Below, in pieces: positions 8,958-18,116 of a DNA stretch of 64,000 nt. This stretch comes from Priestia megaterium NBRC 15308 = ATCC 14581 (lineage in GTDB: Bacteria > Bacillota > Bacilli > Bacillales > Bacillaceae_H). Positions within the stretch are counted from its first letter, which is position 1. Every line of letters begins with the position of its first letter. The notes beneath the pieces are model-generated. The model searched no databases. It saw only the letters and a list, made by a program, of their open reading frames with translations, and was not told the origin of the DNA. A program made the translations under genes and the position numbers. The stretch lies in NCBI RefSeq assembly GCF_000832985.1, contig NZ_CP009920.1:4272501-4336500 (forward strand), read 5' to 3'.

Positions 8958-10829
8958 ATGAGAATTACAGAACTATTAAAAAAAGATACAATCATTCTTG
9001 ATTTAAAAAGCACGTCAAAAGCTGATGTTATTGATGAGTTAGTTGGAAAATTAGACGAAGCTGGTCGCTTAAGCGACCGAGCTGGCTATAAAGAAGCAAT
9101 TTTAAACCGTGAATCTCAAAGTACAACGGGAATTGGGGAAGGCATCGCCATTCCGCATGCGAAAACAAGCTCGGTAAAAACGCCGGCCATTGCATTTGGA
9201 CGCTCAACAGAAGGTATCGATTATGAATCATTAGACGGACAGCCTGCACATCTATTCTTTATGATTGCAGCGAGTGAAGGCGCAAATAACGCTCACTTAG
9301 AAACACTATCTCGTTTGTCTACGTTATTAATGGACGAATCGTTCCGAAAAACGTTGCTAACGGCATTATCGATTGATGAAGTTATTAAAGCAATTGATGA
9401 TAAAGAAACTGAAAATGAAGCGCCGGAAGAAGAAGTGGATACGGCTTCAGATCAATTAGTGCTTGCTGTAACGGCTTGTCCAACAGGAATTGCCCACACA
9501 TATATGGCAGCGGACAGCCTAAAAGCAAAAGCGAAAGATATGAACGTGACGCTCAAAGTTGAAACAAACGGTTCCAGCGGGGTTAAAAACGCGTTGACGA
9601 AGGAAGAAATTGAAAACGCTACCGCTATTATCGTTGCAGCGGACAAGCAAGTAGAAATGGAACGTTTTGCAGGTAAAAAAGTTATTCAAGTTCCAGTAGC
9701 TGAAGGAATTCGCAAGCCTGAAGAATTAATTAACCGCGCGTTAAAAGGAGATGCTCCTATATACAGCGGCGGCGGTGGCAGCAAAGAAGGCGGAGAAAGT
9801 AAAGGATCAGAGCGTACAGGGTTTTACAAACACCTAATGAGCGGTGTATCAGCAATGCTTCCGTTTGTTGTAGGGGGCGGGATCTTAATTGCTATTTCAT
9901 TCATGTTTGGCATTCACTCAGCAGAACCGAAAGATCCGACGTACAATGCATTTGCAGCGGCGCTAAAAACAATTGGCGGAGATAATGCATTCTTTTTACT
10001 AGTACCGGTACTAGCAGGGTTCATTGCAATGAGTATTGCTGATCGTCCTGGTTTAGCTCCTGGTATGGTTGCAGGTCTTTTAGCAGCTTCTGGTGGAGGC
10101 GGTTTCTTAGGTGGTTTAATCGCTGGTTTCTTAGCGGGTTATGTAGTAGTGGGATTAAAGAAATTATTCAGCGGTTTACCGCAAGCGCTTGATGGAATTA
10201 AGCCAGTTCTTCTTTATCCGCTATTTGGGATTTTTATCTCAGGATTGATTATGCTTTATGTTGTAAACGAGCCAGTTAGTGCAATTAACAAAGGATTAAC
10301 GCACTGGTTAAGTGGATTTGGTACAGGTAACTTAGTATTATTAGGTATTATCTTAGGCGGTATGATGGCAATTGATATGGGTGGCCCTATTAATAAAGCA
10401 GCCTTTACATTTGGTATTGCAATGATTGATGCTGGAAACTATGCACCACACGCAGCGATTATGGCAGGCGGTATGGTTCCACCATTAGGTATGGCTATTG
10501 CGACAACTTTGTTCAAAAACAAATTTACTCGCCAAGAGCGCGAAACAGGTAAAACGTGTTATGTAATGGGTCTGTCATTTATTACAGAAGGTGCGATTCC
10601 ATTCGCAGCAGCTGACCCAGGCCGTGTTATTCCCGCATCGGTTATCGGTGCTGCAGTAGCAGGTGCTTTAACAATGATGTTCCACATCGGTTTACCAGCA
10701 CCACACGGCGGTGTATTCGTTATCGGAATTGTACAAGGAAATCCTCTTTTATATGCACTAGCAATTTTAATTGGTGCAATTGTAACGGCGGTTCTTGTAG
10801 GGGTATTAAAAAAGCCAAAAGCAGAATAA
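8958..10829 (+). CDS. fruA: Fructose PTS transporter EIIABC
   Basis: Three-domain PTS permease of 623 residues that imports fructose as fructose 1-phosphate. EIIA comprises about 1-145 with phospho-His H67 (GIAIPHAKTSS). EIIB comprises about 165-262 with phospho-Cys C174 (VTACPTGIAHT). EIIC comprises about 285-620 with eight or more TM segments and the substrate motif ending in FITEGAIPFAAADPGR. The linker before EIIC is rich in Gly/Ser (YSGGGGSKEGGESKGS). GGGGGAACC precedes the ATG. The A-B-C order matches B. subtilis FruA. Confidence 0.96.
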   Translation: MRITELLKKDTIILDLKSTSKADVIDELVGKLDEAGRLSDRAGYKEAILNRESQSTTGIGEGIAIPHAKTSSVKTPAIAFGRSTEGIDYESLDGQPAHLFFMIAASEGANNAHLETLSRLSTLLMDESFRKTLLTALSIDEVIKAIDDKETENEAPEEEVDTASDQLVLAVTACPTGIAHTYMAADSLKAKAKDMNVTLKVETNGSSGVKNALTKEEIENATAIIVAADKQVEMERFAGKKVIQVPVAEGIRKPEELINRALKGDAPIYSGGGGSKEGGESKGSERTGFYKHLMSGVSAMLPFVVGGGILIAISFMFGIHSAEPKDPTYNAFAAALKTIGGDNAFFLLVPVLAGFIAMSIADRPGLAPGMVAGLLAASGGGGFLGGLIAGFLAGYVVVGLKKLFSGLPQALDGIKPVLLYPLFGIFISGLIMLYVVNEPVSAINKGLTHWLSGFGTGNLVLLGIILGGMMAIDMGGPINKAAFTFGIAMIDAGNYAPHAAIMAGGMVPPLGMAIATTLFKNKFTRQERETGKTCYVMGLSFITEGAIPFAAADPGRVIPASVIGAAVAGALTMMFHIGLPAPHGGVFVIGIVQGNPLLYALAILIGAIVTAVLVGVLKKPKAE

Positions 10830-10834
10830 CAAAT

Positions 10835-10872
10835 AAAGACTGATTTTACATGATGTAAAATCAGTCTTTTTG
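10835..10872 (+). terminator. fru operon terminator
   Basis: Long stem AAAGACTGATTTTACA/TGTAAAATCAGTCTTT with a minimal loop, then T5. Confidence 0.92.
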
Positions 10873-11024
10873 TGTTTTTCTGGTAGACATTTGTTCTCTA
10901 TGAGAGTACAATTACGGTAGTATTCCTTTAATTTTTAGAAAAGTTAGATAGATGAGCTTTTCTACTTGATAAAATATGGTACAATAATCGAATATTAAAA
11001 ACAAAGTAAGGAAGTGTCTCACAC

Positions 11025-12407
11025 ATGAAGGTTGCGAAGTTTGGCGGGAGTTCAGTTGCAAGCGCAGAGAAATTTAAACAGGTTGCGCATATTGTAACGT
11101 CTGATAAAGAGAGAAAGCTGGTAGTCGTATCAGCTCCGGGTAAGCGATACGGAGAAGATACAAAAATGACAGATTTGCTAATCGCACTTTCTGCCAAAAT
11201 ACAGCTTGGAGAAGATTACGTAGACGAGTTTGGGCAAGTAATTGATCGCTATCGTGAAATCGTTGTGGACTTGTCTATGCCAGAAACGATTATTACTGAC
11301 ATTATTACGAATTTACAATCACTTATTGATTTACATAAAAACGATCCATTTCGCTTATTAGACTGCCTAAAAGCAAGTGGAGAAGATAATAACGCAAAGG
11401 TAATGGCTGCTTATTTAAACCATTTAGGTTTTGAAGCTCATTATGTAAATCCAAAAGAAGCAGGTATTTTTGTTTCTGATGAACCCGGAAGAGCAAGAGT
11501 GCTTCCACTGTCTTATGAAAAATTACCGCAGCTAAGAGAGCGTTCGGGCATTTTGGTGATTCCAGGATTCTTTGGCTATTCTGAAGAAGGGAACATGGTT
11601 ACGTTCTCGCGCGGTGGATCAGATATCACAGGCTCAATTGTAGCAGCGGGAGTAAAAGCTGATTTGTATGAAAACTTTACCGACGTAGATGCTATTTATA
11701 GCGTAGATCCAAGACTTGTGGAAAAGCCTCATGAAATGAAAGAAGTAACATACAGAGAAATGCGTGAACTATCCTATGCAGGTTTTTCTGTCTTCCATGA
11801 TGAAGCGCTGGAGCCGGTTTATAAACTAGGCATTCCTGTATGTGTAAAGAATACAAATAATCCTGAAGCAAAGGGGACATTCATTGTAGCTGAGCGTCCT
11901 CACGGAGATACGCCGGTGGTCGGAATCGCTGGGGACAAAGGTTTTTGCAATATCCACGTGAGCAAATACTTATTAAACCGTGAAATTGGTTTTGGCAGAA
12001 GATTGCTTGAAATTTTAGAGGATGAAGGTATTTCATACGAACATACCCCTTCAGGAATTGATAATATCTCTGTCATCATGCGCGAGCATCAGCTTACGCC
12101 AGATGTTGAAAAGCGCGTATTTGCTCGAATTGAAAAAGAACTTGAGGTAGATGAAATCTTTATTGAACGTGATCTTGCTATGGTTATGGTAGTAGGAGAA
12201 GGAATGAATAGCACAGTAGGAATTGCTGCAAAAGCTACAGAAGCTTTTGCTCGTGCTGAAGTGAATCTTGAAATGATCAACCAAGGTTCTTCTGAGGTGA
12301 GCATGATGTTTGGTGTGAAAGCAGATGCTTTAGACCGTGCCGTTCAAGCTCTTTACAATACGTATTTTAACAGCATGTACAGTATTTCTTATTCGAATGT
12401 AAAATAA
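11025..12407 (+). CDS. Aspartate kinase (aspartokinase III type)
   Basis: Protein of 460 residues catalysing ATP-dependent phosphorylation of L-aspartate, first step to Lys, Thr, Met and diaminopimelate. The kinase domain starts MKVAKFGGSSVASAEKF and includes FSRGGSDITGS. Two ACT domains lie at the C-terminus (about 305-460; MVVGEGM and EVSMMFGV). Length and the VVVSAPGKR insert resemble B. subtilis YclM (ThrD, the Lys/Thr-inhibited isozyme) rather than LysC or DapG. AAGGAAG precedes the ATG. Monocistronic, between strong terminators; I see no lysine riboswitch upstream. Confidence 0.93.
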   Translation: MKVAKFGGSSVASAEKFKQVAHIVTSDKERKLVVVSAPGKRYGEDTKMTDLLIALSAKIQLGEDYVDEFGQVIDRYREIVVDLSMPETIITDIITNLQSLIDLHKNDPFRLLDCLKASGEDNNAKVMAAYLNHLGFEAHYVNPKEAGIFVSDEPGRARVLPLSYEKLPQLRERSGILVIPGFFGYSEEGNMVTFSRGGSDITGSIVAAGVKADLYENFTDVDAIYSVDPRLVEKPHEMKEVTYREMRELSYAGFSVFHDEALEPVYKLGIPVCVKNTNNPEAKGTFIVAERPHGDTPVVGIAGDKGFCNIHVSKYLLNREIGFGRRLLEILEDEGISYEHTPSGIDNISVIMREHQLTPDVEKRVFARIEKELEVDEIFIERDLAMVMVVGEGMNSTVGIAAKATEAFARAEVNLEMINQGSSEVSMMFGVKADALDRAVQALYNTYFNSMYSISYSNVK

Positions 12408-12416
12408 ACAAGACGA

Positions 12417-12452
12417 AAAACCCCCCTTTCTTTTTAGAGAGCGGGGTTTTCT
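12417..12452 (+). terminator. Aspartokinase gene terminator
   Basis: Stem AAAACCCC/GGGGTTTT around an 18-base loop that can add further CT/AG pairs, ending in T4. Confidence 0.8.
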
Positions 12453-12523
12453 AGTGAAGGCGTATAAAAATCAAATTTGTGGACATAAAGGGAAGGAAGA
12501 GTGAAGTCAAAGGAGGAAATACA

Positions 12524-13009
12524 GTGAAGAAACGACCCTTTTTCATATTCTTTTCCCTTATAAGTATTAGCGTACTTTCAGCATGCCACAATGATGATGC
12601 AGCACCAGCAAAAGAAGCTCAAAATAAACAAGGCGTGACGAATGGCGGAACGCCGATGAGCTATGATAATCAAAGCGAAAACACATCTTTTAACTTTTCA
12701 AAATTTGATTTAGAAGTAGATTATAAGGGGCTCAACAATGATTATGAAGCCGACTACGAAAATGAAAATGATGAGATAGAAGCCAAAGTGGATGATAATA
12801 TTAACGATGAGCACTTGAACGGAGATAAAGCTTTTAATAAATTATCTTCAAAATTTAAAAAGTTAAATTTTGATCAGCGCACGCCCGATGAAGATGTAAA
12901 AAAGGAAGTAATCGATGCGTTTGGTCTAAAAAAAGATTTTCAGTCGTTTGAATTAGAAGTTCGTTTTTCAAACGGAACGGAAAAAGAATACAACTTTAAA
13001 CAGAAGTAA
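12524..13009 (+). CDS. YusW-like lipoprotein
   Basis: Secreted lipoprotein of 161 residues. The N-terminal signal has basic VKKR, a hydrophobic core and a lipobox LSAC ending in the lipidated Cys at residue 20. The mature part is very acidic (DYEADYENENDEIEAKVDD), and FDLEVDYK and FELEVRFSNGTEKEY resemble the YusW repeat. GTG at 12524 is chosen as start because AGGAGG is seven bases upstream; a longer frame from 12479 would bury the signal peptide. Function unknown. Confidence 0.75.
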   Translation: MKKRPFFIFFSLISISVLSACHNDDAAPAKEAQNKQGVTNGGTPMSYDNQSENTSFNFSKFDLEVDYKGLNNDYEADYENENDEIEAKVDDNINDEHLNGDKAFNKLSSKFKKLNFDQRTPDEDVKKEVIDAFGLKKDFQSFELEVRFSNGTEKEYNFKQK

Positions 13010-13020
13010 GACGTTAAAGT

Positions 13021-13124
13021 AAAGTATTTTAGTTGAAGGAAAATCCGAACGATGAATCGAGGTTCTTCATTAAGAATCCAACTCGTTCCGATTTTTTCAT
13101 TGGCAAGGTGAACGTATGTCTCAA
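13021..13124 (+). repeat. Interspersed repeat copy 1 (decayed)
   Basis: Contains the family core: AGTATTTTAGTTGAAGGA, then a large hairpin opening with ATCCGAACGA and closing with ACTCGTTCCGAT, then GTGAACGTA. The outer inverted termini seen in other copies are lost. It sits just after a + strand gene and its hairpin, followed by T6, could act as the terminator of the lipoprotein gene. Confidence 0.75.
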
Positions 13125-13197
13125 TCTTATTTTTGATGTCTAAAAAAAGGAAAATAGTGAAAGGATGGTGATAAATAAGAAAAAGGAGGAATCACGG

Positions 13198-13788
13198 ATG
13201 CAAAAGTTGATAATGAACGGATGCGTAGTCTTTGTGCTGTTATTGTTAGGAGCATGCAGCATGGTAAAAGAGCAAAATAACGCTCATGAAAACCACCTGA
13301 AAATAGAGGAAGCGAAAGAAACAAGCGAAGTATCAGTAGAACCTGTTAAAGTGGATTTAACAAATACATCGGGCAAAAAAGTAGGAGAGGCTACCCTGTC
13401 AGAAGCAAAGAACGGCGTGCACATTAAATTAACTGCTCAAGGTCTTTCACCGGGGAGACATGGATTTCATATTCATGAAATAGGAAAATGTGAGGTGCCG
13501 GATTTTAAAACAGCGGGTGCCCATTTTAATCCTTTTAAACGTGAACACGGCCTTAAAAATACAAAAGGCCCGCATGCAGGTGATTTGCCCAATCTAGAAG
13601 TTGCTCCAAATGGCAAAGTAGATACAGAAATTTTTGCTTCTCTTGTCACGCTGCAAGAAGGAAAGCCGAATTCTCTTTTGGATATGGATGGATCGGCATT
13701 AGTGATACATGATAAAGTCGACGACTACACAACGGATCCTTCAGGAAACTCAGGAGATCGGATTGTTTGTGGAGTGATTATAAAATAA
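13198..13788 (+). CDS. sodC: Cu,Zn superoxide dismutase-like lipoprotein (SodC/YojM family)
   Basis: Lipoprotein of 196 residues; signal peptide with lipobox LGAC, Cys20. The SOD fold is recognisable from GRHGFHIHEIGKC to GDRIVCGVI. Predicted Cu ligands are H91, H93, H109 and H171; Zn ligands are H109, H117, H126 and D129; C98 and C191 can form the disulfide; the active-site Arg is in GDRIVCG. All seven metal ligands are therefore present, unlike B. subtilis YojM, which is known to lack two Cu ligands. The enzyme would dismutate superoxide outside the membrane. ATG at 13198 follows AAGGAGGA. Confidence 0.9.
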   Translation: MQKLIMNGCVVFVLLLLGACSMVKEQNNAHENHLKIEEAKETSEVSVEPVKVDLTNTSGKKVGEATLSEAKNGVHIKLTAQGLSPGRHGFHIHEIGKCEVPDFKTAGAHFNPFKREHGLKNTKGPHAGDLPNLEVAPNGKVDTEIFASLVTLQEGKPNSLLDMDGSALVIHDKVDDYTTDPSGNSGDRIVCGVIIK

Positions 13789-13792
13789 GCCA

Positions 13793-13823
13793 AAAAGCTG
13801 TGAGATCATTCACGGCTTTTTTA
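13793..13823 (+). terminator. sodC terminator
   Basis: Stem AAAAGCTGTGA/TCACGGCTTTT with one G.T pair, then further T residues. Confidence 0.85.
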
Positions 13824-13904
13824 TTTCAGTAACGAGCCGCTTCTAAATTGCGGTGAGCTTCTTTTTTTTGCACAATAGAAGAAAGAGCTAAAGAAGGTGA
13901 AAAC

Positions 13905-15392
13905 ATGCATAAGCAAGTTGTCGTAATAGGCGGAGGAATAGGTGGGTTAACAGCGGGAGCGCTTTTAGCTAAACATGACTATGAAGTGACGGTTTTAGAA
14001 GCTTCTCGAGAATGGGGAGGCTGTGCAGGGAAATTTCAGCGTCATTTGTATACGTTTCCTGTTGGGGCGACGCTTGGAATGGGATTTGAGCACGGAGGGA
14101 TACATGAGCGAATCGGCACGTACCTTGGCCTAGAAATTGAAAAGGTTTCTCTTGAGAAAATCATGAAAGTTCATCTTCCTCATCGTACACTGATTTATTA
14201 TCAAGACCGGTATCAGCATATTTCCTATCTCCAAAAACAATTTCCTCATAAAGCAAAAAATATTAGGAGTTTTTATGAAAATGTTTTTAGAATTGCAAAA
14301 GAAATTCGCAAGCTTATGCAGTCTCTGCCGGTTCTTCCTCCTCTAACAGTCGGTGAGTGGAGCAGGCTGGTAAGTTCGTTGAATGTTGGTTCTGTGAAGC
14401 TGTTGCCTTATTTTCATCAATCGTTTAGTTATTTACTAAAAAAACACAGCTTGTTAGACGAAGCGGACTTTCTTCATTTTGCTGATGGTCAATTAATAGA
14501 CAGCATGCAGACAACGAGTGAGAACTGTTCAATGCTTATTGGATGTTTAGCGTTAGATATTTATCACGAAGGTGCTTTTTATGTAAAAGGTGGCTTATAC
14601 AAAGTCGCAGAAGCGCTGCAAAAATCGATTAAAGTCAACGGAGGAAAAACGATTCTAGGAAGGAAAGTAGTAAAGATAGAGCGTGATAATGACGGGTGGA
14701 TCGTGCATGATCATAGAGGTAATCGTTACTGGGCATCAGACATTGTATGCAACGCGCCGGTTCAAAGCTTAAAGTCTTTGCTGCATGATGAAGATTACCA
14801 ACATATTCATAAGCGAGCAAAAGAAAAAAGCGAGCTTTCGCAGTGGGGAACGTTTTCGATGTATTTTGCGATTGATGAAAGAGATCTGCCGCAAAAGGTA
14901 GAGTTGTTTCATCAAGTACTTCAATCCGAACAAGGGGAAATGACGGAAGGAAATCATTTATTTCTCTCAGTCTCTCATCCTGATGATCGTTTTCGAGCGC
15001 CTGAAGGCAAGCGTACAATTACAGCGTCTACTCACATTGATCTTAGCAAGTGGAGTAACAAAGAAGCCTATGACCTTCAAAAACAAGTTCTTGAGAAAAA
15101 AATGGTAGCAGGCATTAAAACCATTATTCCTGGCATTGAAAAAGCAGAGCATCAAATTTCGGGAGCTCCTAAAGCATGGGAAAGGTTCACCTCTCGCCCA
15201 AACGGGGGAGTGGGAGGCTTTCCGCAAACTTTAGATCATGCCTTGTTCAACAGCATTTCGCATCGATCTGGCTTACAAGGACTGTGGTTATGTGGAGATA
15301 CAGTGTTTCCGGGAGCGGGAACTATAGGCGTATCGGTAAGCGGCTATCATGTGTTTCAAAGTATAACGTCTCATCGCCATACGTTACCTTAA
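13905..15392 (+). CDS. Phytoene desaturase-like FAD-dependent oxidoreductase
   Basis: Flavoprotein amine-oxidase/CrtI superfamily member of 495 residues. It has the N-terminal dinucleotide-binding motif VVVIGGGIGGLTAGALLA, then GGCAGKFQRH, and the C-terminal FAD-contact motif LWLCGDTVFPGAGTIGVSVSG. It falls in the COG1233 group, which covers carotenoid desaturases and isomerases, retinol saturases and hydroxysqualene reductases. No carotenoid synthase is adjacent, so the substrate is open. A terpenoid link to the cyclase at 53 kb is only a guess. AAGAAGGTG precedes the ATG. Confidence 0.82.
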   Translation: MHKQVVVIGGGIGGLTAGALLAKHDYEVTVLEASREWGGCAGKFQRHLYTFPVGATLGMGFEHGGIHERIGTYLGLEIEKVSLEKIMKVHLPHRTLIYYQDRYQHISYLQKQFPHKAKNIRSFYENVFRIAKEIRKLMQSLPVLPPLTVGEWSRLVSSLNVGSVKLLPYFHQSFSYLLKKHSLLDEADFLHFADGQLIDSMQTTSENCSMLIGCLALDIYHEGAFYVKGGLYKVAEALQKSIKVNGGKTILGRKVVKIERDNDGWIVHDHRGNRYWASDIVCNAPVQSLKSLLHDEDYQHIHKRAKEKSELSQWGTFSMYFAIDERDLPQKVELFHQVLQSEQGEMTEGNHLFLSVSHPDDRFRAPEGKRTITASTHIDLSKWSNKEAYDLQKQVLEKKMVAGIKTIIPGIEKAEHQISGAPKAWERFTSRPNGGVGGFPQTLDHALFNSISHRSGLQGLWLCGDTVFPGAGTIGVSVSGYHVFQSITSHRHTLP

Positions 15393-15432
15393 CATTTCTT
15401 ACATACAAACTACTATTGTTCATACTATTAAA

Positions 15433-15468
15433 AAAACACCGGCCCTATTACCATAGGGCCGGTGTTTT
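15433..15468. terminator. Bidirectional terminator
   Basis: A 15-bp GC-rich stem AAAACACCGGCCCTA/TAGGGCCGGTGTTTT with a 6-base loop lies between convergent genes. The stop of the minus-strand gene touches it. Confidence 0.93.
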
Positions 15469-16700
15469 CAGGAGAGGAACAGCTTCCACCACTTCCGTTT
15501 TCGCTTCATATCAGCAGCGGCGGTTTGTCTAAAGGTTTGGACAAAATCACTAAACATCTCTTCGCGTTCAGCTACGCTTTGACGATGGAGCTTACGCTCT
15601 TTCTCCATTTCTTTTAAATAATAGACTCGTTCCTCGTTCATTGAATCAATTAAATCACGAAGCTCTTCTGTCGTATTGGTTGAAGAATTGTTTAATTTTT
15701 CAACCATAAATTTTACTTGATTCATCGCAACGGTGGAATTACTGGAGAATCGATCTAATAAATACTGCATTTCTTTAGAGGATTCATCCGCATTCTCCAT
15801 GACATCTTTCATGAAAAGGCGCATATCCTCGGTTTTCTCTTCAGCGATTGTTGAATAATCTTCAATCAAAGAAGTGACTTCATCAAACGATTTTTCGTTA
15901 GAACGGATAATTTTTTTAGACATATTTTCTACATCTCTTGCGCTGCGTTCTGAAGACTCAGAGATATATGCCCCAACCGACTCCACCATTTCTACAGTTT
16001 GGGTAGCGCTTTTTTCAAGCTCTCTTTTTACTTCTCCGACAATTTCTTCGCGAACTTCATTTCGCATACCTTCTCGCATTTCTTTTAACAAATCAGCTTT
16101 AAATGTATCAAGCACTTCAAACACATCTTCATAGCGGCGAACAGCTTCTACTAATTCCCCTTGAAGCAGTTCTTTTTCATTCACAACAAGGTCGTTTGGT
16201 TTTGGCTCTTCAATAGAAGCAGAAATAGCCTGCTTTTCTTCTTCAGTAGCCAATCGTGCTTCAGGTATAGGAGGGGTCTTCTCTTGCTTATTTTCTGAAA
16301 TGCTTTCCTGCTTTTCAGCAGCTTTTTTCTTTTCTTGCTTCATTTGTTTATTGGAATGTTCTTGAAAATCAATGACGTTTTCTTTTTTAGCAGTTTTCAA
16401 CTGTGCCGGTTCTTCTTCTTTTGAAACCGCTGCCTCAGATTCCATCACTAAATGCTCCTGTTCTTCTTGTTCTTTTATCAGCAGCTGAACGTATTCTTTG
16501 ACTTCATCTAACGTACATTGTTCATCAAACAGCTGTTTAATATCATTAAATAATTCAATTTGTTCCTCTGTATAAACACGGGCACCATCTACTCGTTCAA
16601 TTGTTAAATAGCTGCCCAATAATTTTTCCCATTGTTTTAGCGTTTTCTTTTCTACCTCTAATTGATCACTTACTTTTTTAATTGTATATGTCTCCATCAT
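15468..16700 (-). CDS. MerR-type HTH protein with long coiled coil
   Basis: Protein of 410 residues. Residues 1-75 form a MerR-like HTH (YTIKKVSDQLEVEKKTLKQWEK ... RVYTEEQIELFNDI). A Lys/Glu-rich low-complexity stretch follows (about 85-165), then a long alpha-helical coiled coil (about 175-395). The C-terminus is strongly basic and aromatic (RKRKWWKLFLS) and could touch membrane. This build recalls RacA-type or DUF3967 MerR proteins, in which the HTH binds DNA and the coil anchors or oligomerises, rather than effector-sensing MerR regulators. GGAGGAAAT precedes two adjacent ATGs (16700 or 16697). Function is not established. Confidence 0.7.
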   Translation of the reverse strand: MMETYTIKKVSDQLEVEKKTLKQWEKLLGSYLTIERVDGARVYTEEQIELFNDIKQLFDEQCTLDEVKEYVQLLIKEQEEQEHLVMESEAAVSKEEEPAQLKTAKKENVIDFQEHSNKQMKQEKKKAAEKQESISENKQEKTPPIPEARLATEEEKQAISASIEEPKPNDLVVNEKELLQGELVEAVRRYEDVFEVLDTFKADLLKEMREGMRNEVREEIVGEVKRELEKSATQTVEMVESVGAYISESSERSARDVENMSKKIIRSNEKSFDEVTSLIEDYSTIAEEKTEDMRLFMKDVMENADESSKEMQYLLDRFSSNSTVAMNQVKFMVEKLNNSSTNTTEELRDLIDSMNEERVYYLKEMEKERKLHRQSVAEREEMFSDFVQTFRQTAAADMKRKRKWWKLFLS

Positions 16701-16929
16701 TTTTCATTTCCTCCCTTATCTATTTTCATCCAACTATGTAATGGATTATTTGTTGTATGTTGTATTCACCATATCTTCACTTGTTTTCCTGCTAGGTGAC
16801 AAAGGTTGTCAAAACTAGACGACATTAGCCTTCTATGTAAAGAAAACGCATATTTTGTAAAAAAATGTACATAAATGCGTAAATGGCAAAAATGGAAAAT
16901 ACAAAAGAAAAGAAGAGTATAGAAAACAG

Positions 16930-16992
16930 TTGACGGGAAAAAATGAATCCTATAAGATAAGTTTAAATGTTTAAGTTCTTGAACATTTAAAC
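16930..16992 (+). promoter_or_regulatory. Promoter and palindromic operator of the SDR-arsR-ALDH operon
   Basis: TTGACG at 16930-16935, a 17-bp spacer and TAAGAT at 16953-16958 form a sigma-A-type promoter. Immediately downstream, GTTTAAATGTT (16961-16971) and AACATTTAAAC (16982-16992) are perfect 11-bp inverted arms. A repressor bound there would block the start site. The ArsR-family gene in the same operon is the natural candidate (autoregulation, inferred). Confidence 0.7.
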
Positions 16993-17008
16993 ATAAGGAG
17001 TGAACACT

Positions 17009-17788
17009 ATGTCACAGCATTATGCGCTCATCACCGGTGCGTCGGGAGGAATAGGTAAAGAGTTAGCTTATCAATTCGCAAAGGATGGGCATCCTGTAAT
17101 TTTAGTTGCCAGAAGCGCTGATAAACTAGCGGCTATTGGAGAGAATTTAAAATCTACTTATAATATTGAAGTCATAACGGTTGTTAAGGATTTATCAAGA
17201 GAAGAAGAGATACAGTCATTATATGAAGAACTTAAAAATAAAAAAATGCACGTTGATTATTTAGTGAACAATGCTGGTTTTGGACTATACGGCAAATTTA
17301 TTGAAACAGCTTTAGATGAAGAGTTAAACATGATTGATTTAAATATTCGAGCATTAACTCATTTAACAAAATTATTTTTACCGGATATGATCAAAAGAAA
17401 TCGTGGGAAAATTTTAAATATTGCATCTGTTGCTGCATTTATGCCAGGTCCACTTATGACGGTATATTACGCAACGAAAGCGTACGTATTATCTTTCACA
17501 GAGGCCCTTGAAAATGAATTAAGAGGTACCAATGTAACGGTAAGTGCTCTATGCCCGGGTCCAACTAAAACGGGTTTTAGCGACCGAGCCCAGCTAAGCA
17601 ACTCCAAACTTTTTCAAAGCGGTGCAATGGATGTAGAAACAGTAACGAAAGTTGGCTATAAAAAATTTATGAAAGGGCAGACGGTTATCGTACCAGGAGT
17701 ACAGTTTCGTCTTGCTACGTTCATCCCGCGCTTCGTGCCAAGAAAGTGGCTTACATCCGTTGTCCGCAGAACACAAGAAATTAAATAA
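17009..17788 (+). CDS. Short-chain dehydrogenase/reductase
   Basis: Classical SDR of 259 residues. The cofactor motif TGASGGIGKE is at the N-terminus, followed by NNAGFG, the catalytic Ser region (NIASVAAFMPGP) and YYATKAY with the Tyr-x3-Lys pair. A C-terminal extension FRLATFIPRFVPRKWL is hydrophobic and basic, as in DltE/YqjQ-like SDRs associated with lipid or membrane substrates. The ATG at 17009 has AAGGAG eight bases upstream. First gene of a three-gene operon with an ArsR regulator and an aldehyde dehydrogenase; the substrate may be a long-chain alcohol, aldehyde or ketone (inference). Confidence 0.88.
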   Translation: MSQHYALITGASGGIGKELAYQFAKDGHPVILVARSADKLAAIGENLKSTYNIEVITVVKDLSREEEIQSLYEELKNKKMHVDYLVNNAGFGLYGKFIETALDEELNMIDLNIRALTHLTKLFLPDMIKRNRGKILNIASVAAFMPGPLMTVYYATKAYVLSFTEALENELRGTNVTVSALCPGPTKTGFSDRAQLSNSKLFQSGAMDVETVTKVGYKKFMKGQTVIVPGVQFRLATFIPRFVPRKWLTSVVRRTQEIK

Positions 17789-17800
17789 AGGAGAATCTAT

Positions 17801-18103
17801 ATGAGTGAAAAAGCAGTCGAGTTATTTCGTGCCAGCATTCCCATTTTTCAGGCTCTAAGTGATTCAGCAAGACAAGATATTATTTTGCTGCTCGCCGAAA
17901 AAGAGCCTTTAACCGTTAATGAAATTGCAAACGAGTCTACTCTATCACGACCGGCGATTTCTCATCATTTAAAAATTCTACGCGATCAAAAGCTTGTGCA
18001 AATTGAGCAAAAAGGAACGCAGAGATATTATTCATTAGCTTTGAATGAGGCAGTTGAGCTATTAAAAAACTTGCTTGCTACAGTTGAAGCCGAATGTTTA
18101 TAG
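17801..18103 (+). CDS. ArsR-family transcriptional repressor
   Basis: Winged-helix regulator of 100 residues covering the ArsR fold: FQALSDSARQDIILLLAEKEPLTVNEIANESTLSRP as helices 1-3, AISHHLKILRDQKLV as the recognition helix, then a beta wing with GTQRYYSL. No cysteine pair for metal binding is present in the usual alpha-3 position, so it is unlikely to sense arsenic or cadmium. It sits between the SDR and ALDH genes (12-base and 13-base gaps) and probably binds the palindrome upstream of the SDR gene. Confidence 0.9.
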   Translation: MSEKAVELFRASIPIFQALSDSARQDIILLLAEKEPLTVNEIANESTLSRPAISHHLKILRDQKLVQIEQKGTQRYYSLALNEAVELLKNLLATVEAECL

Positions 18104-18116
18104 GGAGATGAAAGGA

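Noticed and set aside
14635-15018. 127-codon minus-strand frame
   Set aside because: Shadow of the phytoene-desaturase-like gene, whose motifs are clear on the plus strand.
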